Below, one piece after another: positions 1 to 12,400 of a DNA stretch of 64,000 bases (within the stretch, counting starts at the first letter, position 1; every line of letters begins with the position of its first letter). Source of the DNA: Reticulitermes speratus (taxonomy: Eukaryota; Arthropoda; Insecta; Blattodea; Rhinotermitidae). The notes beneath the pieces are model-generated. The model saw only the letters and a list, made by a program, of their open reading frames with translations. It was not told the DNA's origin and ran no database searches. Location of the stretch: NCBI GenBank assembly GCA_021186555.1, contig JAJKFL010000007.1:2478501-2542500 (forward strand), in the 5' to 3' direction. The position numbers were made by a program, and so were the translations under genes.

Positions 1-1
1 A

Positions 2-1357
2 CAGGGTGTATATATACAATTGCATGAACCAGAGTTCCCTACAGTCAATCAAGAAAATGATAAAGAAATGCCTGATCAAGGTGCGCATGAGAATATTGAG
101 CAGGTTACTAACAAACCAGTACCTGACAACCACAAGCAAACTGGCCTTCAGCAAGAGACTGCTCACATAGCAGTTGATGCCGAAATGAAGACAGATGTTT
201 CACATCTGTCTTCTGACAGTTCAACTTACGAAGATCATGCCATAGAAGGAGAGAAAGATAAGAAAGGTCTAAAGAAACTAATTAAGAAATATAAAATATT
301 AGATCAAAGCAGGGATGCAGAACCCCCAACAACTGGCGACAGGATGACAGGTAATGGAACAGGACAACGGAAAAAACCCATACAGAAAATCAGACCTGCC
401 CCACTGCTATTCAAAAAGGATATTTTAGAAGAAGGAGGAGATGTTGAGAGAATTACAGAACCAAAAGAAACATCTGTACCTGTTGAAAACCAAATCATAG
501 AAAATGACAACACTGAAGTAAAAGGTGTTACGAAAATTGAGGAAGCTACAAATCAAAGTGTTTCAGAAATTTATAATGACACAACAGTTTCATATGTACA
601 ACTACAGGATTCAGACAGCGGGATCATGCAGAATGAACCGCTTTCACAGACTTCTAGACATAAGAAGAGAGCCACTAAGAAAGGTATAAAAGAACTGAAT
701 GATGATAGTAATGTTACAGAAATAAGTGTAGCAGAAGAACCTGGAGAAGAACAAGTATCAGGTAATGAGACTCCCATGTCCAGGAACAGAAAGAACCCTG
801 CCGCAAGGAAAGTTAAAGAAAAATTTAAAAGTTCTGACGACTTAGAAGACACACCTCTAGCAGCACATCTTGTAAGAAATGCAGGTGAGATAGACAACAT
901 GTATGAACAGGACATTTCTGCAGAAGAAAAAATACCTAAGAAAAATGAAATATACATGCAGGAAGGTGACACAGTGTCTGACAAAACAGAGACAGAGGCA
1001 CATACTGCATATGTTGCTCAATTTCCTGAAAGGTCTACAGAAGATATCAATACACCTTCAAAAGAAACAACGATAGATGCAGTTCATCCAGAAGAAATAC
1101 CTTATGGATTTTCAGTGGGACCAGAAGGTTTATCTCTACCACAATTGTCTGCTTCAGTTGATGAAAACGCACAAATTTCAGAACCCAGTGAAGACAAAAA
1201 GCCATCAAAACAAAAATCAATTATCAGTGCAGCATCGCAAATTGCAGGAACCATTCAACCAGTTTTAAAAGACAGGCATAAAACTGAAAGTGATGAACAA
1301 GTAGAGTCTGAAAATGTAGAAAAAGGAAAATTAGGTGAAGACATTATTCAAATGTGA
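2..1357 (+). CDS. 3' terminal exon of an unrecognised charged, low-complexity protein (partial)
   Basis: An open frame runs from the left edge of the window to a TGA at 1355-1357, giving about 451 codons with no stop. The first residues read QGVYIQLHEPEFP, so the frame enters from outside the window or from a splice acceptor at its very edge (acag/g). The product is hydrophilic, rich in Glu, Lys, Asp, Ser and Thr, with basic patches (KKGLKKLIKKYK near residue 88; RKKPIQKIRPAP near 122) separated by acidic stretches. No transmembrane segment, signal peptide or catalytic motif is visible. Such composition is typical of disordered tails of large cytoskeletal or muscle proteins, but I do not recognise the family. 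The length without a stop in AT-rich DNA and the clean 3'UTR with polyadenylation signals support a real terminal exon. Confidence 0.75.
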   Translation, partial: QGVYIQLHEPEFPTVNQENDKEMPDQGAHENIEQVTNKPVPDNHKQTGLQQETAHIAVDAEMKTDVSHLSSDSSTYEDHAIEGEKDKKGLKKLIKKYKILDQSRDAEPPTTGDRMTGNGTGQRKKPIQKIRPAPLLFKKDILEEGGDVERITEPKETSVPVENQIIENDNTEVKGVTKIEEATNQSVSEIYNDTTVSYVQLQDSDSGIMQNEPLSQTSRHKKRATKKGIKELNDDSNVTEISVAEEPGEEQVSGNETPMSRNRKNPAARKVKEKFKSSDDLEDTPLAAHLVRNAGEIDNMYEQDISAEEKIPKKNEIYMQEGDTVSDKTETEAHTAYVAQFPERSTEDINTPSKETTIDAVHPEEIPYGFSVGPEGLSLPQLSASVDENAQISEPSEDKKPSKQKSIISAASQIAGTIQPVLKDRHKTESDEQVESENVEKGKLGEDIIQM

Positions 1358-1687
1358 TGCTGAATGATGCTGTGTTAGGTTTGTGTCTGGATCCAATGCA
1401 ATCAGGAATAACATGGCAGAATCATAAAAAGTGCCTTATGAAGATCATATTACTGCTCAGCTTTAAGTATTATATAACTTTGTGATCTATATAATACCTC
1501 AAATAGACCATTAAAACTGCATGCGATGACAATGACTATACAGTGTGCCAATGGTTTTTCTTGGATCTTTTTTTACAGTTCCTGGTGTGTTAACAGTGGA
1601 ACAATGTTACGAGTTAAGAAAAATATGCCAAAGCAATTCAACATACAGATGCAAAGAAATAATTGTCTAAATGTCAGAGAGTACAAT

Positions 1688-1697
1688 AATAAATAAA
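1688..1697 (+). terminator. Polyadenylation signals for the left-edge gene
   Basis: Two overlapping AATAAA hexamers (1688-1693 and 1692-1697) lie about 330 bases after the stop codon. They are the first canonical signals in the AT-rich 3' flank and would give a 3'UTR of about 350 bases. Confidence 0.5.
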
Positions 1698-1794
1698 CAG
1701 TATATTATTAACTTTGGGTCTCAATTGTAATTTTCCTCAGTTCAAATCCACTGCTGCCTAAAGAACAACAACTGTATAAGGGTTATCATTTATA

Positions 1795-2300
1795 CAATGC
1801 TTTACTACTGTATCAGTCATTCAAGAAGTGATCACATGTTTCAGATGAAAATATTAGGCCATCATCAGGTCAATTGTTCATATACAAAAAAAAAATAAAT
1901 ATTGAAGATTCTGTAGTTACAAGTTCATATTTACAAGGAATGAGAATTCATTTCCTTTACATTCCCAAAGTTAATAAAACCTGGTGATGTCTCTTGCCGT
2001 ATAAAGTGTTGTTAGTTAAATACCTGCATACAGGGCAATTTGGAATTTATGTAATTGGTATGTAGGTTGTATATATGCCTGTTATATTTGAATGTAATTA
2101 AACCAAAATAAGCATAAAAATTGGTTTTTACATTTGATTAAATTTGGGAATGTCAAATAAGTGAGATCTCATTAAATATGAACTTGTAATTACTGAATCG
2201 TCCAATATTTATATATATGATTGACCTGATGATGACCTGAATATTTTTGGTAAAAACATAAATTCCTGTATGACATACAGAAATAAACAACTGTGTAACT
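1795..2300. mobile_element. Fold-back (long inverted repeat) MITE-like element, about 0.5 kb
   Basis: The left arm (about 1795-1985) and the reverse complement of the right arm (about 2115-2300) share blocks including CATCATCAGGTCAAT, ATTACAAGTTCATATTTA and GACATTCCCAAA. No ORF lies between the arms. The arms are diverged, so the insertion is old. Exact ends and any target-site duplication are unclear. Confidence 0.5.
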
Positions 2301-2619
2301 GTTAACCCTGCCTATATGTACTGTATCACACGACGGAATGCCCTTCACAAAAACGTTAAAATATTTTGCAGTGATGTCTGAGCAGGCTAGGCAGCCTTTT
2401 AACACAGTAAATATTTTCAAAGATCCAGAACAAACTACAGTGACACTCCACTTTAAGGTTTCTTTCAGGGTGCAGATGATTTGAACACTGAACTGAGGAA
2501 TATCTTAAATAGAAGAAATGTAACAAGAGTTTCAACTGGGGATCTTTGAAACTGAACATTAAATAAGTGAATACCTTATCTTCTTCTCTTCTTTAGCACT
2601 CCAGCCCTGTGAGTTTAGC

Positions 2620-2900
2620 CCTGGCTTCCCTTTTTGGACTTCTCGACATTATCATTTATTCCAGGATGAGGCTGTCAGCCCCATGTCCAACCCCCAATCT
2701 GGAGGGCCAGGCTTTGATTTTGGGGTGTGCTCACCTAGGAACGTTGGCAAACGCCAAGCAGCCCTCCCTACCCCCTTGTAGAATATGCTTTGTCTGGCTG
2801 CTCGACTGAGACCTGTCTGGTTTGGGTGACCCTAGAGTAGCTAAGCTACCACCGCCATAGCCCCCAGCTTCATTGGAGCATGCAATCCTTCCTGTGCAAT
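2620..2900 (+). repeat. Dispersed repeat, family also seen at 39,918-40,100
   Basis: The segment shares GAGGYTGTCA, CCCAACCCCCAA and CTGGAGG(G/A)CCAG, followed by CACC...GACCTGTCTGG and TAGCTAC/TAAGCTACCAC, with 39,918-40,100. It is GC-richer than the flanks and has no coding capacity. It is probably part of a LINE or SINE family that I cannot name. Confidence 0.5.
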
Positions 2901-3914
2901 TTAACATAAACCTGCCAAAAGGCGGTGCACCCGGGCAGGGAAAGACCTGTAACTAGGAATTTTACAGGGGCAGTTTCACTGTATTCCATTCAGATGGAGA
3001 CCTATACAGACACAGAACCTTTAGTGCAGTTGTACCCAAATGTGCTCCATGGAGTCCAAAGCTCTGTGAAAACATCCAGGGGCTGTACAGATACAAGCTG
3101 TAATGACTGTAATGTAACTATTATGACTCTGGGTACAAGAGACCTCATTTAGGAGAACCGTGTAAACTTCAAGCCATCAAACCAGGATATGTTGGACAAC
3201 TTGCATACAGCTGTACAGCTGATGAGTGCACAATGAACTAGAAGTCTAGCACTACATATAGTCATGAATGAGGACAACCTAACAGTAGAACTTTCAATTA
3301 ATGTTGTGAAGTAGGAAGTACAGTGCTGTATTTGCAGGACAGATGTGATTTTCTGTATAAACTCGATTTTTGTTTAAACATTATGTGGAAAGGGAGTTCC
3401 CACATAAATCTGTGTCCATCTATGTGGCAATCTAGGCTTAACTGTAATGATCCATGCCATCACCACTGCCATGGTCTACCCATGGAGCCAAATCCGTCTA
3501 CTTCCCAACACAATTACTGAGTAAGGCAACGTTCAGTTTTCGTGAGGCTAGCCATCACTTTGCAGCACAAGTCATCAGAGAGCCTGGTAAAGGAGCTAAG
3601 TTACTGGAAATATGGTGGACAGCAATACATAGTGGGACTGTGGGTAAATTCACTATGCACACCAGAGCAGACAAAGCATTATTTTACCAAATCAAGGTTC
3701 AATGTAACAATCTGCAATATAATAGTTTAGAAGGGCTTGTGCAAATGATTGCAGTAATTAGGTTTGAACCACTCCATCTCCACACACACCCCCCTTCCCC
3801 TGAATAAATCCCAAGCCTGTCAGAAGCAGTAGCCACATCAGTGGTTATCAAACTGTGGGTTACAAGCAAATTAGAGGGAGGTCACAATTTTTTTTAAATT
3901 TTACCTCGGGCACG

Positions 3915-4196
3915 CGGTGGCGCAGTTGGTTGAGGCACTGCGCTACAAGCCGGAATGTCACAGGTTCGATTCATGATGGTGTCACTGGAATTTTTCATTG
4001 ACATAATCCTTTCGGTCGCACTATGGCCCTGGGGTCGACTCAGCCTCTATCAGAAATTAGTACCAGGAATATTTTCTGGCGGCCGTGCGTAGGGCTGACA
4101 ACCTTACCACCTTCATGTGCCGATTGTCTAGAACTCTGGGAGCCTCAAACTCCTGAAACCCTAAGGGTCTGTCCGGCCTGTAATGGGATTGCTTGC
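3915..4196 (+). mobile_element. tRNA-derived SINE, family A
   Basis: The head has a tRNA-like A box (TGGCGCAGTTGGTTGAGGC) and a B box (GGTTCGATTC) about 50 bases later. The body contains the CACTATGGCCCTGGGGTCGA and CTTCATGTGCCGATTGTCTA blocks shared with copies at 33.3, 42.4 and 54.2 kb. It is flanked by near-identical direct repeats, TTTTACCTCGGGCAC on the left and TTTTACCTCAGGCAC on the right, which I read as the target-site duplication. Confidence 0.85.
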
Positions 4197-5317
4197 TTTT
4201 TACCTCAGGCACGGAAATCAAGCTGGGACTTTTAAGAATTACTAACTGATTCATTTGTTTTCCATCTGCTTCGTTTTCTTAGCAGAGGCACAAGAGTTCT
4301 ATCAACTACCAACACTAATGTCGAGCTATTCCTCAAGTTATTGCAAGTATTTTTTCTTACCTATGTTTTTAGACTTCTGACATATAAATGCCACTTCTTA
4401 ATTTTTGAAGAGTTCGTATATTCATAATACTGAAAATAATGACACTTGATTTCTCCAGTACACTAAACTAAGCAAAGCTGTTATTCTGCTATACTATGAA
4501 ATATTCTCCTCTTATAAAAATAAAATTAAAAAGGACCGCTTTTTCCTGACATAAGAGAACTAAAGGTGACCAACATTTTTATCAGAGTTGATGTCCGGAA
4601 CACAGTGAAAATGAGATCAATGACAAGCACGATGCAAGGCAAGGGTCCCTTAATGACCACTCCCTCTAATTTAATCTACTCTAAGCAGTCCAGTAGTGGA
4701 ACCCAAAGGGTCAACACCAATACCAATCCTCTCTTTCCACCTCCTCCTCATGTTCTATGTGCTAACTTTACATTTTGCATGCACGCCTAGTCTGACCAAT
4801 TTTAGATACATACCCAGCCCACTGCAGCCACCTAGATTTCACTAACCAAATAATTCAACATGGCCTGAAGATATGATGAAATTCTTTGTAATTTCCAATT
4901 AAATTGTTCAGTTCACTTATTTCATAAACATGAAATAAAAATAAGTCAATTCCAAATTATGTGGGGTTCCACAAAGCCCACAAGTGTGCTGTGTATGAAG
5001 AGTGCCATGTTTATTTAAATTTAATTTGTAATGAAATGCATGAAATATAGATATGAACAATATGTTCACATTATAAACTTTGCAGCCATTTTTACCTTCC
5101 GTAACCAACAAGTCGATCACATTTAGCTGCCCCAACATCTGCAAGATATTTAACATGAACACAATATATCTGTAGACCTAAAATCAAGCTCTTGAATGTA
5201 AAACAAGATGCTTACTGAAATGTAGCTTCATTTTGAGTTATTTTTCCCAATGATATATAAAAGGCATTTTGGGCATTTGTAACAGATGCAGAACTATAAG
5301 GACTTAATACCATCAAC

Positions 5318-6062
5318 TCAACTATTTAGTGATGTTCTTTATTCGTTTACATTATTTGATACCACGTTTCAATCAACCTTGATATCTTCAGGCCTTTATC
5401 AAAATTAAATATTACAGATACACAGTTGCGTTATTTTGTTATTAACTGAGATCTCAATTTTAGATCATTTTTGTAATAGATGTAGCATGTCGTATCCCTT
5501 TATAATTAATGGCTGTAAAATGTGTCAAAATATGTGTCCTTAAATACTTACTAACATTAAAATTACGTTTTATATGTGCACCTTCCAGAGGTTTTATTTT
5601 TATTTTGGTGACAGATGGAGTATCAGATGTTCAGCTGTTAAATTTACTATAAATAAATATTATGAATTTAATCATGGAGTATGTTTATATATATATATAT
5701 GAACTTAATTTTGAGAGATTTTATTTATATATTTTTTATTCACTAGTTTTAGTAGGAATCACACTTTGTATTCTCACTTCCTGTTTATTTATCTAGTGTT
5801 AATACAATTTCCTATATCGCTTCTTGCGTACTTTACTTTGGTATGTTGCCATGTTTTACATCCATTAATTATAATGGAATATGATAAGCAACACGCATTA
5901 CAAAAATGATGTAAAATTGAGATCTCAGTTACACAAGTAATGCATTTGTACAGCTGTCCTTTTAATTTTGATAAAGGCCTGATAAAGACAAGACCAAGAT
6001 TGACTGAAACATATAGCCTAATAACATAAACTAATACAGAATATCAGTCAATAGTTGTGTTG
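5318..6062. mobile_element. Fold-back element with about 200-bp terminal inverted repeats
   Basis: The left end (CATCAACTCAACTATTTAGT...) is the inverse of the right end (...AATAGTTGTGTTGACAG). The inner arm blocks CAATCWTGRTMTT...GGCCTTTATCAAAATTAA and ACTGAGATCTCAATTTTA also pair with 5,920-6,020. The interior is AT-rich and non-coding. It resembles non-autonomous DNA transposons of the fold-back or MITE type. Confidence 0.65.
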
Positions 6063-6251
6063 ACAGCCTCAAGTCTTTACATTATCATATATCACAACGG
6101 GATGCCTAACGTAAAGATGCAGAACCCTTCACCAGAGAAAAAAGAATATTTATACAGAACTGCTACTTTGAACAAATACATGCAAACTTTACCTGGATTG
6201 TGTAACGAGAATAATATGACAGAAAATTGGATTTTTAAACATTATGCGGTT

Positions 6252-6257
6252 TTTATT
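6252..6257 (-). terminator. Polyadenylation signal of COX7A
   Basis: AATAAA on the minus strand, about 170 bases past the COX7A stop codon, with no earlier canonical hexamer. Confidence 0.45.
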
Positions 6258-6427
6258 TTAAGCCCAACAGAAAAATACAGATGTGACCATTCCATCTTTC
6301 CTGAAGAGTTAGGTTTAGCAGTTAACATGTACAAATTCTAATTTTTTCACTAATTTACAATAGTTATTATCTTCTTACCGTCCTCATTATTTACATCTTG
6401 CACTAGCTGGATATACTGGTACAGAGT

Positions 6428-9400
6428 TCAAGCTTTCTTTGGGTAAGAAAGTTCATACAACACTTTTCCACTAAGACCCAGTCCTAGCGCACAAAAGGCC
6501 AGGGTTAGTTGATACAACAGCCTATCCACAACACCGCCTTTCAAATGTACTAGTCGGCCATCATCAACCTGCCAAAAAATATATGATGACATTAGTCACT
6601 TTCAGACATTTCACACAGATTTAAGTCCATCTTCAAAAAATAATTTCAAAGAATATATATGTATATATTCTGCCACAGTCACAGGCCTACACTAAATTTT
6701 GTCTGGTCATTTTGCCTTTGGAATAGTCTGACTCACTTTAAGGTCCAATTTACACAAGGGTCTCCATGAACTTACATTGCATGCATGTGGTTCGTTCAAA
6801 AAGTTCTCAGACAAGATCAAATAAAACGAAATACCTACCCCATAAATTTTATAAAATCTTATCCCTTTTCTAAATATCCCCCTCCTGCATGAATACAATT
6901 CCAACCATACTTCCGTTCTTCCCAACAATATTTTAAGATTTTGAAGACATGTGGTTTAGGTGCTTTGGCACTTAAAAAGTCTGTCTGTGAGAGAACAAGG
7001 CTGTAGGGTGGCTGTGGAATAGAACAGAATAGAATACGGAAAGGCGGCACCACAGTGACCCGTGCACTTCGACCGTTATCGATCTTTACCCTTTAGCTCA
7101 GTCATTCAGCAGTCCTGCACCATGGTGCAGTATCTTACTGACAGAGATGTCTTCAAAGTCACCTACTTTCATAAAATGACGACCCAGGTGCCTGAATCTT
7201 AGTGTGCCCAAAGCCTCACACTCACAAAGAACGTGTGAGGCCGTTTCAGATGCCTGTTTCCACCTATTGCACTCGGGATTGTTTAGCAGCCCATTTAAAT
7301 AGGTGTCCTTTTAAATGACAGTGTCCTGTCAGCAACCCTGTCATTGTTTTTAGCTGGTTTCTGCTCAGATTGAGCAATTCACCGCTTTTCTTGCAGAGGG
7401 TTTTTTAAGAAAGCCTTAGCCTGCCTTTGTCCACGTATGGCACTGCCAATGCTCCTCAATGTTTCCTAGTCGCCCAGTTCCTGATCACCCCCCTGGCAAC
7501 CTTTGCAGATATACCCTAGTGCAGGCTCAGGTCCTATGAGTGGATGTGAGGAGCCTTGTCTGGCTAACTGATCAGCTATTTCATTCCCATCAATTCCCAT
7601 GTGTCCCGGCACCCATACCAGTTGGATCCTGTTATGTTCTGTGGCTGTGGAACCATTGGAGTTTTGTTTTTCACAATAAGCGTTTGGATGGAGACCTCCA
7701 TGTGTACAGGAGCATTGTCAAAGTGAAGAAACCAGCTGTTTACCAACTAAGCTTGGTTGTTTCTTTCACACTGCTTCTCACAGACAACATAAAATGGTCA
7801 GGTATTTCTGATTCACTGTTCCACCTCTGGGAACAAATTCATACTGCACCAACCTTGACAGTCAAAGAAAATTATGATAATCTTCACATTGTCTTCTCTG
7901 TCGCACTTTTTTCGATCTTGGGGATGATTTCAATTAGTATTGTGAAGACTGCTGCTTCAATTTCACATTGTACTAACAGACATATGTCTCATCACCCATA
8001 ACAATTTCATAAACTTCTTATTCACTTCAGCTTGTTGCAAAAGGTCTATGCAAATGATCATTCACTTCTCTTTTTTTGTTCAACCATAAGAAGTCACACA
8101 AATTTTGCAGATACATGCTTTATGCCCAAAATTTTCAGTCAAAATTAGGTAACACTATCATTCAGACATTCCTACATCTTCTGCTGTTAATCACAGATCT
8201 GAATGCAAAGTTGTACTCATTGCACTGATTTTTTTCATCACTTAGCAACAAAATGCACAGCCAGAACAGTGGTCACCTACCCCAGAACAGTGTCACCTAC
8301 CCCCAGAACAGTGGTCACCTACCCCCAGACAGTGTCACCTACCCCCAATTCATGACCACTTTTAATATGCCTGTACCATTCAAACACTATTGATCACTTA
8401 ATGCCTCTGCCAAATGCCACTTGTAACACATTGTAAGTTTCCTAAGCACTTTCCCCATTTTGAAACACAAAACTTCATAGAAATGCAGTTCTGGTTAACA
8501 ACACTTTAAAAACAAATTGCACAATGCACACCTCCTTTAAATCAAATAATTGTCTTTACCTAACAACAAACATATTAGGACTGAATGCAAAGTAATGATA
8601 GAATCCAGTCTGTGAGATTTCAAGCTTCCACAACAGTGCAGATGAGGTCTTCGCTCTTATGGGTTATTACACGCAGTGTGTTTGCAGTTGTTTGCCGACA
8701 TTTCGGGACAATCTATTGGTCTGATCTTCAATGGTCAAGCAGTCCAAGAAGACTGGATTGCTTGACCCCTGAAGATGGGACCGACAGGCTGTCCCAAAAC
8801 ATCGGCAAACAACTACCAACATACGCTGCACAACAACCAGAAGAATGAAGTCCATTAAACTATGCCCAATCATCATGTGACTTTACAGGTGTGTTGCACG
8901 CACTGTTCATGCACTTTCTGAACAGACATCATACATATTGTCTTTCAACTATTATGATGGAACTTCTGATATGCCACATCACTAACATAAATGCTGCCAT
9001 ATCTCAGGTTTCATTCATGTTAACTAATTTTAAGTACCACATTACCTAACTACATCTGTAGAGCAGAGTCCATCTTGAGAAGCTAATCCCACAGTACCTT
9101 AGCTAGTCAAGAAACTTCCTGCATTTTAAAAATGAAAACATTCATTTCTATATTTTTTTTAGGTCTTCTGTTTCCATGTTCATAAGAACCTGTCACTTGT
9201 TCCTATCCTGAACCAAATATATCCAGTCCATGCCCTCCCATCCTATTTCTTAAGATCCATTTCAATATTATCACCTATCATTCCTTCAGGTTTAATCACC
9301 AAACGAAGGAATCACCGCTATTCCAGTTTGTTACGAGTCAGATCCAAGCATGTGAGTTCAATGCACTACGCTCGTCACTTTGCTGACAGGTCACACACAC

Positions 9401-12400
9401 ACACACACATATAATAAATATATACGCGACTGCTATCCCACATGTTGTCGATGGGTCACATAGTTCAACGTTTTCATACACAACATCCTACAGATGCATT
9501 TGTCAGCTGGTCTGGCTCACTTACTGCTTCAAGGTTACCGGAAGCTTGACGCAAAATCTTCAGGTCTGCAATTACAAACACACACAGACCCTTCCTGACC
9601 CCATATTCTTAACACCATATGACTCAAACAAAGCAATCGTGGCTTTGTGCAGTCATGTTATAAAAGATGATGATATTTTGTGTGTTATACACAGATATAT
9701 GTTTTGATGTGTCTGATAATTGTGAAACTGAATTGGCACTTAGTTATTACTAGTGACAGTGAGACAAGTATGGAATAGGAAGAAAGTAGTGAACTGGATA
9801 GCTTTGATGATAAAACAAATGACATGTGGTGCAGAACTGATAAAAAAACCAAGTGATGGACCTTTCCTTGGAACCACAGGTTTGATAACCCTGAGTCTTG
9901 TTGTTGAGGTCATGAGGTCAGTCATTGGTGACAATCTTATAGTTATTTACTGAACAGTCTAATCTTTACCGTAGTCAAAATGCACGACTATGGAAAGCAT
10001 CAACTAAAACACTGAAGTATTCTAATATTACATATGAAGAAATGGGAGTTTTGGGGACTAATAATTTTGATGCGACAAGCCAGAAAGGACAAATAAGACA
10101 GTACTGGTCAACTGCCAATTTCAACACCTATTTTCCTCACACTATGAGCAGAAACCTTTATGAATCTTTTTGGCAAGCCTGGCATTTCATTGACAACAGC
10201 CAGCAAACACAAGATGAAGGGAGGCTAGTCAAAATACGGCCTATGTATGTATATTTTCTACGGAAATTTAGGTCAGTTTACAGCCCAAAGCCTCAAGTTT
10301 AGGACATACAATCCAAGGAAAATAACAAACTGGTGGTGAGAATGGTGTGTGAAGCAGTATCAGGTTATACCTGTAACATGAAGATATACACAGCCAAGGG
10401 AAAGAAGTTAGAGGCCATAATACTATCACTTTTAGACAGAAACTTAAGCCAGGATCATCACATCTATCAAGACAAGCAACCAACACCAAGGGGGCCTAAA
10501 CAGGAACACCCAGACAGACTCTCCTGGGATATCAGCAAACACAAACTACACAAAATTGTTGCTGGTGGGCAGGGCAAGAAGATGTATCCTGCAAGAAAAG
10601 CAACTGCACAACTCACACACTCTCTGATAAGGGGCATAGCAGCAAACTGAGCTTGTTTGTACGAGATACAGAGAGCCGACAGAAAGTGACTAGCAGTATT
10701 GATAGAGCAAAATAATGTCCCTCATGTATCGTGGTTTCTTATGTTGCTACGTATCTGTCAACTCATACTCACTCTTTATAGAACTACATGTCCCAGAATT
10801 TTCAACCCACTGTGTAACAAGTTACCTCACTTGGCACGGCTGCTGCATGGCATGTGACCTTCTCTTTTACATCACGCACATTTAGCAGTATGAATACGGT
10901 TAAGAGAGCAGTGTTTCTCAACATACATATCAAGAATAAATCAAAATGCACTAAATACAAAATTTCATGACACTCTGAAACAAATCCTATGGTCATATCC
11001 AAAGTGCTTCATCAGTATCCTTTCCAGGACTAGGCCTATTAAGATCTGTTATGGATACTACAAAATGGAATCTTTCCACCATTAAACTTCACTTTCCTAC
11101 TGTAACATGCATATCAATCACCATTTGTCAGTCTCTGGGACTGAAACCTCTACTATCCTTAAACAAATTTCAAGTAACCTTGAAATTTGCATAATTTTAT
11201 ATTACTTGCCTGAAACTTGGCCTGCTTCGCCTTCAACTTTGCATAATCAGCTGCCTGTTTCTCAGTTGACATGCAGACCTGTGACATAGATATGTGTCTT
11301 GTCCCTAGCTGCCCAAGCTGGATCAATTTCTGAAATTCATGAGAAGCAGAACATTCCAACCTAAGTTATAATATGCACTCATACATTCACATGCACTGTC
11401 ATGATTATTCCTCTACTGAAGAAGCACAATTCAAAAATTCTGACATGCCATAGGGTTTAGTATTTGTTGATACAGTTTATGTGGTTCTCATATTGTGGCA
11501 ATGATGAAACCCTAAGCACGAAACAACAACAACAACAACAACAAATTCAGTGAAACACAAATATTTCAATGTATATTTAAAATACGAATGCAAAACCTTG
11601 CCTCCTTAACAAAAATGGCTTCATTGGCAGGCATAACAATACATTTCCACCCATGTATAATAAATAATGCTGACAAGAAGTTACAATATGTAAAACCATG
11701 GCAATGTTTTACAAGAGATTAACACAACAGTATTTACTAACGTATCTGATTGTGGCTAAGCTTACTCCCAAAACTGAAAAGAAAATTATAAATGTAATGG
11801 CACAGATAAGTACATTTAAACTGACAAAATCAAAAGCATTAAATTTCACAAATAATGTAATAAATTCTTGTATAGTGCTATAACAATATGAAATAAATGA
11901 GAAAGCTTACAGAACACAGGAAAGTGGTTGAGAAATAAATGCAGCACAAACAGTCTCTTCACTAAGGGCCAGGATATGCACGTCAGGAATAGAAGTATGA
12001 GGGACAAAAATAAAATGTCACAATTAGATGACAGGATTTAAGAACAGAATGGATTATACATATGTGCATGTGAGTGTATGTACATAGGCCCTACAACTTA
12101 ACTGCAATAACAAGAATTGGAAAACAGGAACTCTGAAATCAGAAGGCTGAATACCAGAGCACATAATGCCACTGAATCACAAGCCAGTTCACAGAAACCA
12201 GCATATCCTTCAATAGTTCACTGGGATACACAAGTTCCAAAACCAAGCGCAGTATAGTGCTTATCAGACGTGCGTACAAAAATTAATACATTTAAAGAAG
12301 TATTCCAGCCTGAATTTTGAAACAGCAATGCGGATTTAACTCCAACCCTTCATAACTAAATACAAATTTTCAGAACGTTCAATATAACCTAGCGTCTTAA

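Larger units (their letters stand above)
6780..8560 (-). pseudogene. Mariner transposase relic, interrupted by a LINE
   Basis: The minus strand from about 8,500 down to 6,780 reads as a decayed mariner transposase. In order: an N-terminal helix-turn-helix remnant (KFCFKMGKSA, then VFEWYRHIKSGHE), a GDET-like segment near 8,000, FFDCQG near 7,900, a VPRGGTVNQKYL-like stretch, HFDNAPVHMEVS near 7,690, and, beyond the inserted LINE, PPYSLVLSQTDF, WKERKYGWN-like residues and GGYLEKG near 6,850. Many stops and frameshifts are present. A four-copy 20-22 bp tandem expansion (8,261-8,347) lies in the N-terminal part, and a Jockey-type fragment (7,020-7,642) splits the C-terminal third. It lies in COX7A intron 2. 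Confidence 0.75.

Noticed and set aside
571-984. Long minus-strand ORF (137 codons) opposite the left-edge exon
   Set aside because: It is the antisense shadow of a low-complexity coding exon, with no splice or domain support.
2338-2484. 48-codon ORF starting MPFTKTLKYFAV
   Set aside because: The peptide looks coherent, but it is short, overlaps fold-back-flanking DNA and shows no conserved motif or partner exon.
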